From Rhizophagus irregularis (lineage: Eukaryota > Glomeromycota > Glomeromycetes > Glomerales > Glomeraceae): a stretch of DNA of 64,000 nt. The notes below the pieces were generated by a model, which saw nothing but the letters and a program-made list of their open reading frames with translations, was not told the DNA's origin and made no database searches. Positions 1 through 12,235 of this stretch are shown piece by piece (position 1 is the first letter of the stretch; the number at the start of each line of letters is the position of its first letter). The position numbers and the translations under genes are program-made. Where the stretch lies: the NCBI RefSeq assembly GCF_026210795.1, contig NC_089431.1, forward strand, positions 5,146,001 to 5,210,000. The letters are read 5' to 3'.

Positions 1-383
1 ATTTGAATTCGTATGAAGAAGTCAACTTGTCAGTAAAATTTAATCTATTAATCCGTCTTGAGATTAATTCAGCATATTTGAGATGTAATAATTTTTTAAT
101 CAACATTTCTTAATTTAATTTCATTGGTTATATGAGATTTTTGGTTTATTGATTGGTTTACCAATTTATTTAATTGCAGCAAGTTATACAGAGTAAGCAC
201 ACATAATACAAACTATTATTACAAACTTTGTGTTACATATTATACTATTTCTCCTTACTAAGCCACATCAGAAAAGCGCGGGTGGGTATTAACAAAAAAT
301 AATACAATAATTGTGAATACAATAATTATAAAGCATAAAAAAAAAAATTATTTTGTTTTCACATTATCTAAGCATTGCCATTC
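1..383. other. AT-rich flank, 3' side of the first BTB gene
   Basis: No open frame, RNA gene or repeat that I can support. It is the 3' flank of the minus-strand gene ending at 384 and probably holds its 3' UTR. Confidence 0.5.
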
Positions 384-1707
384 TTAAAACCAGTAGTCAT
401 CTACATTTCTCTTCTTTTGCTTTCTTCTTCGTTCTTCTACTCTTCGAAACGCTTCATCTGTATCTATTGGTTTAGCTTCGCCAAATGGATTTGGTTTGGA
501 TGGTCGGGAAGCAACATTTTCATTTGGAGCAGCTGAACTTCTTGGTTTAAGCTCAAGTTTTTTTCGCATTGGTAGAGAAGTATAAGTATTAGTTGTTAAT
601 GTACGAATATTATTAGAGTTTTCAGCTTTCGATTCTGATGATGGACGGATATCATATTTTCGCATTGAATTGTGATGATTATCATATCTTTCCTCAGACC
701 TACGATCACGAAAATTTCTCCACTTTGTATCATCTTTATCTTCAACCTTATCATTTCTTCCACGATCATTTCGTTCAACGCCACGACTTTCAGGATTCGA
801 AAGAGTTAAAAAAGTTTCCAATAAATATGCACATAATCCTTCGGGAAGAATTTCTCTATAAGGAAATACTTTGTCAACAAATTCTTTAGAAGTTAAGTCG
901 TAAAGTCTTATAAAAGGAATACATTGTTTTAATGTATTCTTTAAAGTATTAAGATCATCATTTGAAAAGTTTGCGATTTCAGAAGGAAGTTCAGGATTTT
1001 GAGCAAAACCCCATTTAAGTACATTTTCCCAAATATGAACTTCGCTAGTTTTAAGATTATCATTTTGTACAATTGAAATCAAAAGATTTTCCGGAATTGA
1101 AGTGAAATCAGGAGATTTAAAAATCTTATCCGGTTCTTCAGTTATTAACCCAGTACAATAATTTTGAAGTTCAGAGAATGAATTATTTTCAAAACTTGTT
1201 TTATAAACGAAATTAAAATTTTCCTCCATCCAAGTTTTTTTATTTTTAATCAAAAAGGATTGTAAATAAATGACTAATTCTTGAAGATTAAGTTCATTAG
1301 CAGCAACCAAGACCTTAATTATATCTGAATTATCATAATCATTTAAAGAAATCTTTCCGCCATAAATATATCTAAAGTAAAAAAAAAATTGTGAAAATTA
1401 GAATTATTACAATTTAGTTTTTTTTTTGTTAATATTTGATCCTTTATTACCTTAAAATGATTTCAAAAATTTCAGGAGAAATATTTGATAATTTGATATG
1501 TGACAAAGTCTCATCATCTTTCTTTTTATTAGTTGATAAAATTCTTCGTAAATAAGGAGAACGATAATATAAAATGACCATATGCGCACGAAAGACCCTT
1601 ACATAAGGGTCAGTACCAACTTCAATGGTTATATCATAATATTCATCATCATTTAAAATTTCAAGTAAATTTTGTGATAAATTTGGTAAAAGTTTATTTT
1701 CATTCAT
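384..1707 (-). CDS. BTB-BACK protein with an eIF4B-like C-terminal tail
   Basis: Two exons, 1707-1451 and 1371-384, joined over a 79-bp GT-AG intron (1450-1372), give 414 residues. Residues about 20-95 are a BTB/POZ domain (YYDITIEVG at 23-31, FRAHMVIL at 39-46), followed by YIYGG and a BACK domain to about residue 225. BTB-BACK proteins are usually dimeric adaptors for Cullin-3 ubiquitin ligases. Where the other family members carry a TLDc domain or repeats, this one has a charged D/R/E-rich stretch and then RKKLELKPRS (residues 355-364) and NPFGEAKPIDTDEAF (380-394), followed by RRVEERRRKQ. These two blocks match the order and wording of the conserved C-terminal blocks of eIF4B (R-KL-L-PRS, then FG-AKPVDT with a charged helix). 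The tail lies in the same exon as BACK, with no intron at the junction. The start is fixed by the MNENKLLP homologues. Gene structure is secure; the eIF4B relation is by motif memory. Confidence 0.8.
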
Positions 1708-1773
1708 TTTTATAAAATAGTTAACGGAAAGGAAAGAAATGAGAAAAAAGAGTCAACTTAAATTTGTAAATGA

Positions 1774-1790
1774 TTAGCCTTATATATATT
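1774..1790 (-). promoter_or_regulatory. TATA-like box of the first BTB gene
   Basis: On the minus strand this reads AATATATATAAGGCTAA, matching the TATATAAGG box found upstream of the other minus-strand BTB genes, about 70-80 bp before the ATG at 1707. Confidence 0.45.
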
Positions 1791-3723
1791 CATTTTATAC
1801 GTCATTATTTTATTTTAATTTTGCACCGCATATGTTGTAATAAGCTAATGTGTCCGTATTTGGCAGTATTGCCATCGATCGCTTATTTTGTATCACTAAA
1901 AAGAAAATAATAAGATTTAACAATTGAGCAGAATTTAACATTATATTATAATGTCTTCCTATAAAATTATTAAGACTTTGCTTTATATAATTTGCAACAT
2001 TTAAATTGAGGGTAAAATTTGGCATTCGAACAGTATAACGAAACTTCATTTTATTTACGCAAGAATTGGATGAATGATTCGCTGATCAAGTGACATAAAA
2101 TGAATTAATGTGGCAAATTTTGCCGATCACTAAGAAAAATTAGCCATCAGGTAACTTTTTAACATTATTTGTACTGTAATTATATATTTAATATATCATC
2201 AATTTATTATATTTTAATCGATAAGTGTCAGACATTTCATAATTATATAATCATTCTTTTTTTTTCATCGAATATTACATATTCATATTTTTTTTATGAT
2301 GATTCTATTTTAATGAAAATATAATAAAATGAGATAATATTTATTCATACGATAAGCAATTAAGCAATGGCATTATTTTAAATGTATCAATTTATTCTGT
2401 TGTTTTAAAAAAAAAATATGTAATTATATTTTATTATACTTTTATTATATTGTTCAAGTAATTTCAAGTAACAGCTAAAAAATGATACACTAAATTATGA
2501 CGTAGACTATTATACTATGATTTTACTTAAATTTATTAAAACATAAAAATTTATTTTCTGAATATTATATTAAATAAACTTTGATTAGCTAAGCTTTTGC
2601 AATAATAAACTATGATATCATAATTAACGAACGTCTTGATATGAAATAATTATTAATAGGAATAATAAAATGGTTTTTTTAAACCAATATATGTGCTACC
2701 AACAACAATTACACTTAATATTAACATTAAACGATAATACAGAATCTAATAATAAAAATTATATAAATTATATTATATACTTAAAAAAGTATATTTTTTA
2801 TATAATATTTAATTTTTCTTACGTCATGATTATGAGTTTATGACGACTCCCCGTTTTTGGTGATCAATGTCTTTATGTTTACTTTCCTGCGTGAAAATTC
2901 TATAATTGTGATCATAGTATTAAGTATTAACACTTTAAACATACTTACGGGTCATTCGGAAGTGACTCTAAAATATTGGTTAAAGATTTATAACAAAAAT
3001 AATGAATAATAGAAATATTGTACAATTTTCTCGGAATGAATTTTTTTTTTTCAATGCAATCTTTTATTTTATTATTATAGTCTTATTTTACTGCGGAAAA
3101 AAATAGGATATCTTCATTACTATACAGTTGTTGTTGAATTATTGAGTTGTTTAAGATTTAAGGGAAATAAAGCAACAGTAGAATATTATACTTATAATAC
3201 TTACTATAACGCATATTTACATATTTCAAATTTTCTTAAATTGCATAATTAAAAATTTCTTTTGAAAATCAAGAAATTTATATTAATACAAGTTCAAAGT
3301 TTACAACTTAATGATTTCAACTTTGTTTTGGGATTATAATACAATGCCATTATATAAAGCACTGTATATTAATACGATAAATTCTTTCCTTTAAAATAAA
3401 GTAAATCTTTCATTATTAATTAAAGTCAACGCTAAATTTCAGAAGGAATATATTAAATATTAGATCATTAATAAGAATATATGAAGTTATTTATTATTCA
3501 AAACATTATACATTAGATAATATACAAAATGTCAATATGTTAGATTATCTAAATAGTTATTTCAAAATTGAGTTTGATGCTAAAATAAAATTTGAAGTAA
3601 TACTTGTATTTATAAAGTAAAAACGTATACGCAAAATGAAATCTTTAGATAATTATATAAAATAACTTTATAGATAACGTCCACTATTTATAATGAATAA
3701 AATTAATAATTTAAAAAATAAGC
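1791..3723. other. AT-rich intergenic stretch
   Basis: Very AT-rich with homopolymer runs. A 79-codon open frame at 1810-2049 (-) has no recognisable domain and no homologue elsewhere in the window. I see no RNA gene, mobile-element end or conserved promoter box. Confidence 0.4.
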
Positions 3724-3991
3724 TTAAAAGCTAATATCAAAATCATTTTCTACGGTAATATATTCTATACATGAATTAAAAAATTAAGTCAGAATTTAAC
3801 AATATATCTACTGCAAATATAACAATGGTATAAATTTACTTACCATTACTAATATTTATATCGATATCTAATTCTAATTCATTTGTAATATAATCTAAGA
3901 AATCAAAATAAATTTCAATCACCATAAATTATGCAATTAATAAATTGTTAAAATAAGAAATTCTGTTACCATTATTTTCATTTTCGACCAA
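3724..3991 (-). pseudogene. Stranded 3' exons of the zinc-ribbon kinase
   Basis: Downstream of the premature stop at 3994-3992 the coding pattern goes on: the rest of exon 5 to 3970, exon 6 at 3894-3844 and exon 7 at 3764-3724, each with intact GT-AG borders and phase-1 introns. They encode DYITNELELDIDINISNG and EYITVENDFDISF, matching the last exons of the paralogue at 19990-22013. As written they are 3' UTR unless exon 5 is skipped, which would keep frame because exon 5 is symmetric (phase 1-1). Confidence 0.65.
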
Positions 3992-5721
3992 TTAATTTCT
4001 TTTAGTACTACAGTCTAAATATATTTTAAGTTAATACAATATTATTATTTTTAAATCTTATCGGTTATTAGATTACTACTTTAATTTATATCATACCATT
4101 ATCTTTTTTGTCTTCAGTTAAATCATTTTCATATTTTCTTTTACCTTCAAAAGAAATAATATACAGTTATTAATATTTACATAAACTAAAAAAAATAAAT
4201 TATAATTAATTTTACCAGTAGGTCCCATGTTATTTTTCTGATAATAGTTAAATAGTTCTAAATAAAATCAAGGTAAATACTGTGTATTTCATATTTGAAC
4301 AAAACCTTATATTTATTTTACCTAAATTAATAGATTGACTTCTTGAACTTCTTAAAGATATTGCAGATTGAATCATGCCGCTTAAATTTCTGCTCTTGTA
4401 AATTGCATTTGGATTATTTGTTACAGGTCCAATATCTGATGATTTTACAATTTCGGTTGGGTTTTTATTATCGCAATTTTTCGATTCCTCCTTATATATT
4501 TTATCAATTTTGTCATATATATCAGTAGCATGTGGCCTTTTTTCTGGATCGGAATGCCAGCATTCTTCCATTAGTTCAATATAGCCGTTAGGTGCATTTG
4601 TTACAATTGGTGGTCGTAAACCATCACAAATATTAATAATAAGTTCTGTATCATGACTTCGGTTCCAAAAAGGTCTTCTACCTGTCATTAGTTCCCACAT
4701 AATCATTCCAAAACTATATATATCTGAAGCTTTAGTATATTTTCGTCCTCGAAAAATCTCTGGAGCCATATAAGGAATAATTCCATAATTTTCATAACAT
4801 GAAGAATCAGTTGCAGATTTACTTATACCCAAATCACCTATTGTTATTTCTTCAATAAAAAATATATCTTCTTTACCAAAAAATATATTTCCACTGTGGA
4901 AATCCCTATGGATAATATCTACGTCATGTATACTGGCAAGTCCTTGTATTATTTTTTTCAAGTTCTCTAACTTTTCATACCAACCAACATTATGAAAACA
5001 ATTAGCTATGTGGCTAATCAAATCACCTGAGTCATAATATGGCATGATAATAATAATTTCTTGAGAATTAGGATCTTGAGTAATTCCAAAATATTTACAT
5101 ACATAACTATTAAAATTAGAATACTTTTCATAATTATTTTTCCGTTTTGAAGAATAACCATAAAATATCTTGAGCTAGAATTTAAAAACGATTAGTAATT
5201 AATTATTTATTTTAAATTAGGATTAGTTTATTTAATGAAATATTTACCTCATTCAACTCCTTAGATGTGATGTTATTAGAATTATTAAGTTTTTTGAGGA
5301 CAACTGTATAATTACTCTTACGAATGCTATTTTTATAATTCCAACCAATAACTGGACCATTAATCCAAGTGGCTTTATAAACTTTACTAAATCCTCCTTC
5401 AGCAATAAAAACTATGTCTTTGAATTGATCATAAGGAACAAATTCCATTTTTCCTGCATTTTTAACTAGACTAATTTGAGTATTTCTGATAAAATTATCA
5501 ATAACTTCGTTTCCACTTTTTTTCACCTCATATGACATTACTTTGTAACAAACGTGACAAATCTTAGGACTTTTTTCTGCAGGTTTTCTTCTTTTATTGC
5601 ATTCGTCACATTTTCTCTTTTTGTATTTTGATTTAACAATGGTTTGTGTAGGTTGAATTAAAGACGTATCGTTTGACAATATAAAATCAATTTTACAGTC
5701 ATAGTCTGTTATTTGTTTCAT
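3992..5721 (-). CDS. Zinc-ribbon protein kinase, tail truncated by a stop codon
   Basis: Five coding exons on the minus strand: 5721-5248, 5174-4322, 4257-4216, 4144-4097 and 4014-3992, giving 479 residues. C38, C41, C55 and C58 form a CxxC...CxxC zinc-ribbon-like pair. The kinase domain follows: glycine loop AEGGFSKV (107-114), VAIK-type Lys143, catalytic HRDFHSGN (His247-Asp249, Asn254), DLG in place of DFG (272-274) and APE (295-297). All residues needed for catalysis are present, so a Ser/Thr or Tyr-like kinase is expected. The paralogue at 19990-22013 keeps reading where this copy has TAA at 3994-3992 (AAA in the paralogue), removing 38 C-terminal residues outside the catalytic domain. 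Exon borders were set by splice sites plus agreement with the paralogue; exons 3-5 are short and individually less certain. Confidence 0.75.
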
Positions 5722-5765
5722 GTTTTTTTAAAGGAAAAATTAGTCTTTTAGTTTGTTAAGAAAAC

Positions 5766-5778
5766 TATCATATATATG
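5766..5778 (-). promoter_or_regulatory. Possible TATA box of the kinase gene
   Basis: CATATATATGATA on the minus strand, about 45-55 bp upstream of the ATG at 5721; the paralogue has TATATATAAGATAG at the matching place (about 22050-22065). Confidence 0.35.
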
Positions 5779-5784
5779 CTTTTT

Positions 5785-6062
5785 TTAAAAAATGATCTTG
5801 CTAAACAAGGAATTCTTCTTTCGAATTCTATAATTCTATACGTGATTTCTAAGAAGTTTCTAATGGTAATGTGATTTTCTAAGAAATCTTCCATAGAATG
5901 CAAAGAATTATTTAGTCTTACTGACATTAACATTCTTAGAAGCTTCCAATGACTTAATTTGGAATTAGAAGTAGTGTTGGTATTTGGAAGAATCAGAGCT
6001 TCCAACCTTCCAATGAATATCATTGTCTTATGTGATGCCGCATGTAACACACAGTTAATCAT
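5785..6062 (-). repeat. Kinase upstream repeat, copy 1
   Basis: This upstream block is shared almost base for base with 22080-22345, upstream of the paralogous kinase, and more weakly with 12236-12420, where there is no kinase. It holds internal near-repeats around TTCTAAGAAG and CTTCCAATGA. A 104-codon open frame across it (5748-6062, -) is frame-broken in the other copies and is not believed. Confidence 0.6.
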
Positions 6063-7642
6063 AGATCCGGTTTACATCTCAATTAGTAAGTATTTAAATT
6101 TTGTACATCCTTTCTTAAAATTAAAAAATTAATAAAAAAAACAACGAAAAAAGATCATTTATACTTGACCATTTTTGGAAATTGATAAATTAACAGTTGG
6201 ATTATTTATATCTTTTTTCATTGGCAGTATGATAAATTCATCATGGATTTTGTCATCGCAATTTTTAGAATTTTACCGGAAATAATGAATTTGAGATATA
6301 TTTTATTTGTTAATTTTATACTTAAATATTGCATTTTCGTATTGTATTTTTCACAAATAAAGAAATTAGGTTTCTTATCTTTATTTAAAATTAAAACATG
6401 TGACCATAGTTTCAAGTTTTAGTTTGTAAGAATAGTTGGTAATAATTTTAACCAGTTACCGGATTAATAAACAAGGTTAACCTTTTGAAAAAATAATGTT
6501 TGAAACAAAGTCTTAACTTTTATTTAAAAATTATAAAAGTTGAAAGTAAACTTATTATCAATTAATATATGACTTTATAGGACCATCATGTACATGTAAT
6601 ACTAATATTTAGGACATCATGCTCATTATACAATGATTGAATTTATTATAATTGCGATAATTGCGTACAGTATAAAAATCATATATTTAATTTTATTATT
6701 GAGACACAAGATTTTATGTAAATTAATATTATATTAATCTGATATTAACTTATGAAAAGTATGAAAAGTATAATCTGGAAGAGTTATGGCAACCATATCT
6801 ACCTGAAAATCTTTGTTTTTAAAAAGGGGAAAATCAGAGAAATCAGGTGATTTCTGACGCAATGATCTGCATCTGACACACTGTAATGCCATAACTTAGT
6901 AAGTTTATTAATTGTGAGGCGCAGTATTATAGTATATAAATTTTTAGTGATTTAAAATTGTATGACGTTATAAATGTAACGTCCGACATGACGTAAAACT
7001 ATAGGTCAGATGATTATGACAATAAGTTCAATAAGTTATATTTGGAAAATTTAAAATTAGAACATTTATATTTTTGAAAAAGAAAGGTTTCGTAAAGATA
7101 ATGTTTTTGTAAACTAAAAAACATTTTATTTAAATTAGGAAATTTAAAATAGTGTTCGTTGTGAGTAAAAAGCTGAAAAGTCAAAATCCAATGAGTTTGG
7201 AATTTAATTTTGAAAATTTGCTTCTTTGAGAAAGGATCTGAAAAGCAATAAAAAGGGGTAAATTTTAAAAAGGAGGAGGTTACGAATTTTTGGAGAATAT
7301 TTTTTTTTTTTTTTTGATATATTTAGTCATATTAAACCAAGCATATTATTGTATTTATTCATTTTTTAAATGAAGTATTATTTTTGTTAAGACTAAGGTG
7401 GCAACGTGATTTACCACGGGATTAGTTCTCCTTTTAAAATTGAAAATGATCGACACGAATGTTAATAAAATTTATCAAGTTATACAATGATTACAATCAC
7501 CAATGATTGATCAGCAATAAATTAGTATTATTTTTGTTCCCATTTATAAAGTATCAGACCAAAATTTTTCCCACCATTGCAATTTTTTTTTTAAAATTCT
7601 GCTTTCATATATGCATTAATTTTTGGTTGAAAAAAATTCTCA
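6063..7642. other. Divergent intergenic region between two kinase genes
   Basis: AT-rich. Open frames such as 6218-6415 (-) show no domain. I find no TIR, tandem repeat or RNA gene. Confidence 0.4.
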
Positions 7643-10600
7643 ATGGATTCTTTTAATTCTTTTATCAAAAGTGTTAAAGAGCTGATTAAGTCATGTGATT
7701 GTGATTATGAATGTAATGCAAAGCGGTTTAAACAAAATTTCAAAAATTGGACTAGTGAAAATTATTATCTTGATAAGTTTATTCAAGATACTCAGCTATC
7801 AGATCATAATTATAATTTTAGGCCTCAAGCATTAGAATGGATAACTTATGATAGACTTTATAATATTAAATATACCGGTCATCGTAAATACGGAGAAAAT
7901 TGGGTTGATGCGTACAGAGCAAATTGGATTGATGGATGTATATATAGATGGGATAATAATAGTCAAAATTGGGAAAGAAATGATCAAAATTTGTTTGTAA
8001 CTCTGGTAATTCCGAAAATTTTAATCCCGTCAAGAATTATGGAATCTATAAGTGAGGTACAATAAATTTATCAAAAGTTTCATTTTTTTGTGAATTAAAA
8101 TATAAATTAATCGCATTGTACTGTGTCATTTTGTAAAAAAAAATTGTTATTTGTTTTTAAAAAAAAATATGGTTAAGAATTTTATTTTACTAATATTTCT
8201 AACTTTAACATATTATAGATTGCAGTATCTCATAAAGTTTATGGAATAACTCAAAATCCAGAAACCAAGGATTATGTGATAATTTTGGATAATGATATAT
8301 GTTTAGAATGTGAATATACCTGTAATGCAATACATTTTCGGCGAAATTTTGAAAATTGGACTAGTGGTAATAATGATATTGATGAATTTGTTAAAAATAC
8401 TCAACTATCAGTTCATAAAGTTAATGAAACATCATATGCGATAGAATGGATACCTTATGATAGACTTTATGACATATATAATGAAGAGTTTGGCAAAATG
8501 CGCAGAGGAAATTGGATTGATGGACATATAAGTATTAGTGAGAATAGTTCATCTAAATTGAGTGATAATTGGGATAACAACAATCAAAATTGGAAAAGAG
8601 AAAATCAAAATATGTTTGTAATTCTAAAAATTTTAAATAATCCAGCAAGTATTACATTAGAACTTATAAATAAGGTATGATAAATTTGTCAAAACTTTTA
8701 TTTTTTTTGTGAATTATAATATAAATTAATTACATTATACTGTGCCATTTTATGAAAAAAATTGCCAATCGTTTAAAAACAAATAGTTGTCATATTAATA
8801 TTTCTAATTTTAATATATTATAGATCGCGGTACCTTTTAAAGCTTATGGAATAACTCAAAATCCAAAATCCAAAAACTATATGGTAGTTTTGGGTTGTAT
8901 ATGTAATTATACATGTAATGCAACACATTTTCACCGAAATTTCAAAAATTGGACTAGTGGTAATAGTGATATTGATGAATTTATTCAAAATAATCAGCGA
9001 TCAGTTCATAAGAATAATGATATCTTACAATATGCAGTAGAATGGATACCGTATGATAGACTTAATAATATTAAATATATTGTAGAAGATGTTGAGTTTG
9101 GCAAATTGTACAAAGCAAATTGGATTGATGGATATATACAGCACTGGAGTGATGTAAATAAAAATTGGAGAAGAGAGGGTCAAAATATGCGTGTATTTCT
9201 GAAAATTTTAAACAATTCAGCAAGTATTACATTAGAATTTATAAATAAGGTAAAAGTTACGTGATCACTAACCGTTTAGTTAAAAATTTACTAATATTCT
9301 TCATTTTTATTATATTGTAGATTGTAGTGCCCAATGAAGTTTATGGAATAACTCAAGATCCAAAAACCAAGAATTATATTGTGGTTTTGAAAGATATACA
9401 TAAAAAATATAATAGTGTGTATAATTCAAAACGTTTTCGACAAAATTTCAAAAATTGGACTAGTGGTAATAGTGATATTGATAAATTTATTCAAGATGTT
9501 CAAAAATCATATATAAATAATGTATTAGAATGGATACCTTATGATAGATTTTATGATATCCAATATATTGCAAAAGGTGGATTTGGAAAAGTATATAGAG
9601 CAAATTGGATTGATGGTTATATAAATGATTGGGATGACTATAATCAAAATTGGGAAAGGAAGGATCAAAACATGGTTGTAGCTCTGAAAAGTTTAAATAA
9701 TTCAAAAAATGTTACATTGGAATTTATGAATGAAGTAAGTTTATTTAACTATCCTTAGTAATATTTTTAAATTTTTAATATTAATACTTATTTATTAATA
9801 TACAGATTACATTACATTACAAAGTAAATTTGCACAAATCTGTTATTAAACTTTATGGAATAACTCAAGATCCAAAAGAAAAAAATTACATTATGGTTTT
9901 GGATTATGCAGAGCATGGAAATTTACGAAATTATTTAGATACTAATTATAATGAATTAAAATGGAATGATAAGATCAATTACTTACATAGCATCGCACAT
10001 GGACTTAAAGTTATTCATGAAAAAAAATTAATTCATCGAGATTTGCATATTGGTAATTTACTAAGGCGCAAAAATCTTACTTGTATAACCGATTTAGGAT
10101 TATGTAAACCTGCAGATTATAATGCATCAAAAAATATAAAAAATAGTGTTTATGGCGTTTTACCTTATATTGCCCCTGAAATTATACGAGGTCAAAATTA
10201 TACCAAAGCTGCAGATATTTATAGTTTTGGTATAATTATGTATGAAGTAATTTCTGGATTACCTCCATATTATGATGTAAGCCATGACATAAGTTTAGCA
10301 AAAAAAATTTGTGAGGGACTTAGACCAAGGTTTAATATTAAAGTACCAAAATTGATTGTACATCTAATTAAAAAATGCTTGGATGCAAATCCATTAAATC
10401 GACCAAATGCAGAAGAAATTAAAAAAACTTTAAGCCAATGGCTTAAAGAATCAAGTGATTTATTGTATGTTAGTGATCTTAGTAATTATACAAAAATGCA
10501 AAAACAAATTAAAGGAGCAGATAAAATAAACAACAGTTCATCAAGTAACAGTAAATCTTCAACAAATTTAGGAGTATCATATAAAGCTCATTCAGAAGCT

Positions 10601-11251
10601 ATTTATACCAGTAGATTACTTAATTATAATAATCTTCCTGAGCCAAAAAATTCTGATGATTATTATGAAGAAAATGATAATATAATTAGCGTGAAATTTT
10701 CAGGTATTTTTTTATTAAAAATAAAAATTTCATGTTTAATTGTAAATAAAACTAATAAGATTTTAATTATTAAATAGAATCCTTACAAATTGATATTTCT
10801 CAATTGAAAAATAATAATTTTCTTGAATTAAAAAATTATAAAAAAAATGACAATATTAACATGGAACCCTCAAGTATGTTTTTTTAAAAATAATAAAATT
10901 AATTATAAATTACAAATTAATACTTTTTTCATTTAAAATTAATAAAAAAATTTTTTTCTGGATCCAGATAATTCTAACTATTCTTACGAAAAAAGTGATA
11001 ATATGATTAATATGAATTCTTCGGGTATTGATTAATAAAAAAAAAATATTCAGATTATTTATTTAAAAAACACTAATTTTTTATCCATTAAATAGAATCA
11101 CTTCAAGTTGATATTTCTCAGTTGAACATTCATCAAGATGGTAACTATTTCTTAAACACAAATAAAAAACAGAGTTATTTATAATATACTTATTTTACCT
11201 GTTCATTTTTTAGAACAAAATAACAAATCTAAAGGCAAAGAAAAAATTTAG
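7643..11251 (+). CDS. Protein kinase with four tandem N-lobe modules
   Basis: Nine exons: 7643-8056, 8219-8674, 8824-9249, 9321-9734, 9806-10703, 10778-10873, 10968-11024, 11096-11140 and 11214-11251, giving 947 residues. Exons 1-4 each encode a module CNAxxFxxNFxNWTSGN...DIDEFIQ...EWIPYDR...ANWIDG...QNM.V.LK.LNN, i.e. the linker and N-lobe of this kinase family; exons 2-4 begin with the hinge piece YGITQxPxxKxY. Only module 4 has a full glycine loop AKGGFGKV (516-523) with Lys555 and Glu566. Module 1 lacks both glycine loop and Lys; modules 2 and 3 keep LK but have degenerate loops (EEFGKMRRG, VEFGKLYKA). Exon 5 carries the C-lobe: HRDLHIGN (647-654), DLG (666-668), APE (693-695). Exons 6 and 8 (ESLQIDISQL, ESLQVDISQL) are also repeats of each other. 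N-lobe exons are phase 0-0 and tail exons phase 1-1. The final three exons are the least certain. Confidence 0.8.
8219..9734 (+). repeat. Tandem exon-intron duplication inside the kinase gene
   Basis: Three direct units, each an acceptor, the hinge piece and an N-lobe, start at 8219, 8824 and 9321, a period of about 605 then 497 bp, with the intron carried along. The next acceptor at 9806 opens the C-lobe exon whose first 30 codons match the start of each unit. The junction in every unit falls just after the hinge residues V-L, so the copied segment ran from the hinge back through the N-lobe. Confidence 0.75.
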
Positions 11252-12235
11252 ACCAATTTATAATTATTTGCTATTTAAGTTACTGTAAAATTTATATTTT
11301 TAAGTATTTTTTTTTTTTTCGCCATTATAGTTTAAATTTTTAACTATCATTAATCTTTAGTGGAAAGGAGGCTTTCTTATGATTTAAAAGCAATTGTTTT
11401 TTTCTGTTTTTTTTTCTTTTCAATAATTAGTGAATTGCAGTTTTTGAATAATTTATTAAATATATTGATAAATATAAATTAAAAATAGGAATAATGTTAG
11501 ATAAAATTTCAAATTATATTGGTCTTATTGTTGTTTAATTTGTAATATGTATTTATTCATTTATTATCTTATATTTTTGATTCATATAATAAAACTTTTT
11601 TATTACTAAAAATATATGGACTAAATCGTCCATGATTATAATATTGATAACATTTTTTTAATTCATCACATTAAGATTCATATAAGAGAACTAAATTTAA
11701 TATTTAGATTATCTATTATTCTTTTATATAGTACTGAATTATTTCTATTTAATTCTAACAACTTTTTTAACCTAACCTTTATAATATACCTTAAAATTTT
11801 TATACTTTTGAAAAGTTTACAGATTTTGTTGAAATTGTTAATTAATTAATTTTTTTTTTTGGCGTAGGAAAAAAAATAAATAATGGCAACATCATTTAAA
11901 TTTCTTTCTTTTTTTTGCGAAGATAATTTTTTTCAATAAACTTACTGCAGAAGAAAGTTATAAAATGCCATAATACAAAAAGAGTTTTTTTCGGTTTCAA
12001 TAAAAAGCTAACAAGTAAAGGATCTTAATATTAGATTAAAATACAAATTGCAAAAACATTATATTACTAGTATAATAGAAACGCATTGTCCAAAGTCGAC
12101 AAAAGTGTCTAAAGAGACTTGTAGGCTATTTTATAGGGAAAGTTAGTAAATTTTACATAATTGTTTTTGTAATATCACATGGTAAAGAAACTTGATTTAT
12201 TAAACATCATCAGTCATCACTAGTTAATTATATAA
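11252..12235. other. AT-rich 3' flank of the tandem kinase
   Basis: Homopolymer-rich sequence with no open frame of interest, no TIR and no RNA gene that I can support. Confidence 0.4.

Noticed and set aside
1810-2049. 79-codon frame (-)
   Set aside because: No domain, no homologue in the window and AT-rich codon use like the spacer.
5748-6062. 104-codon frame (-)
   Set aside because: It lies in the kinase upstream repeat and is not open in the other two copies.
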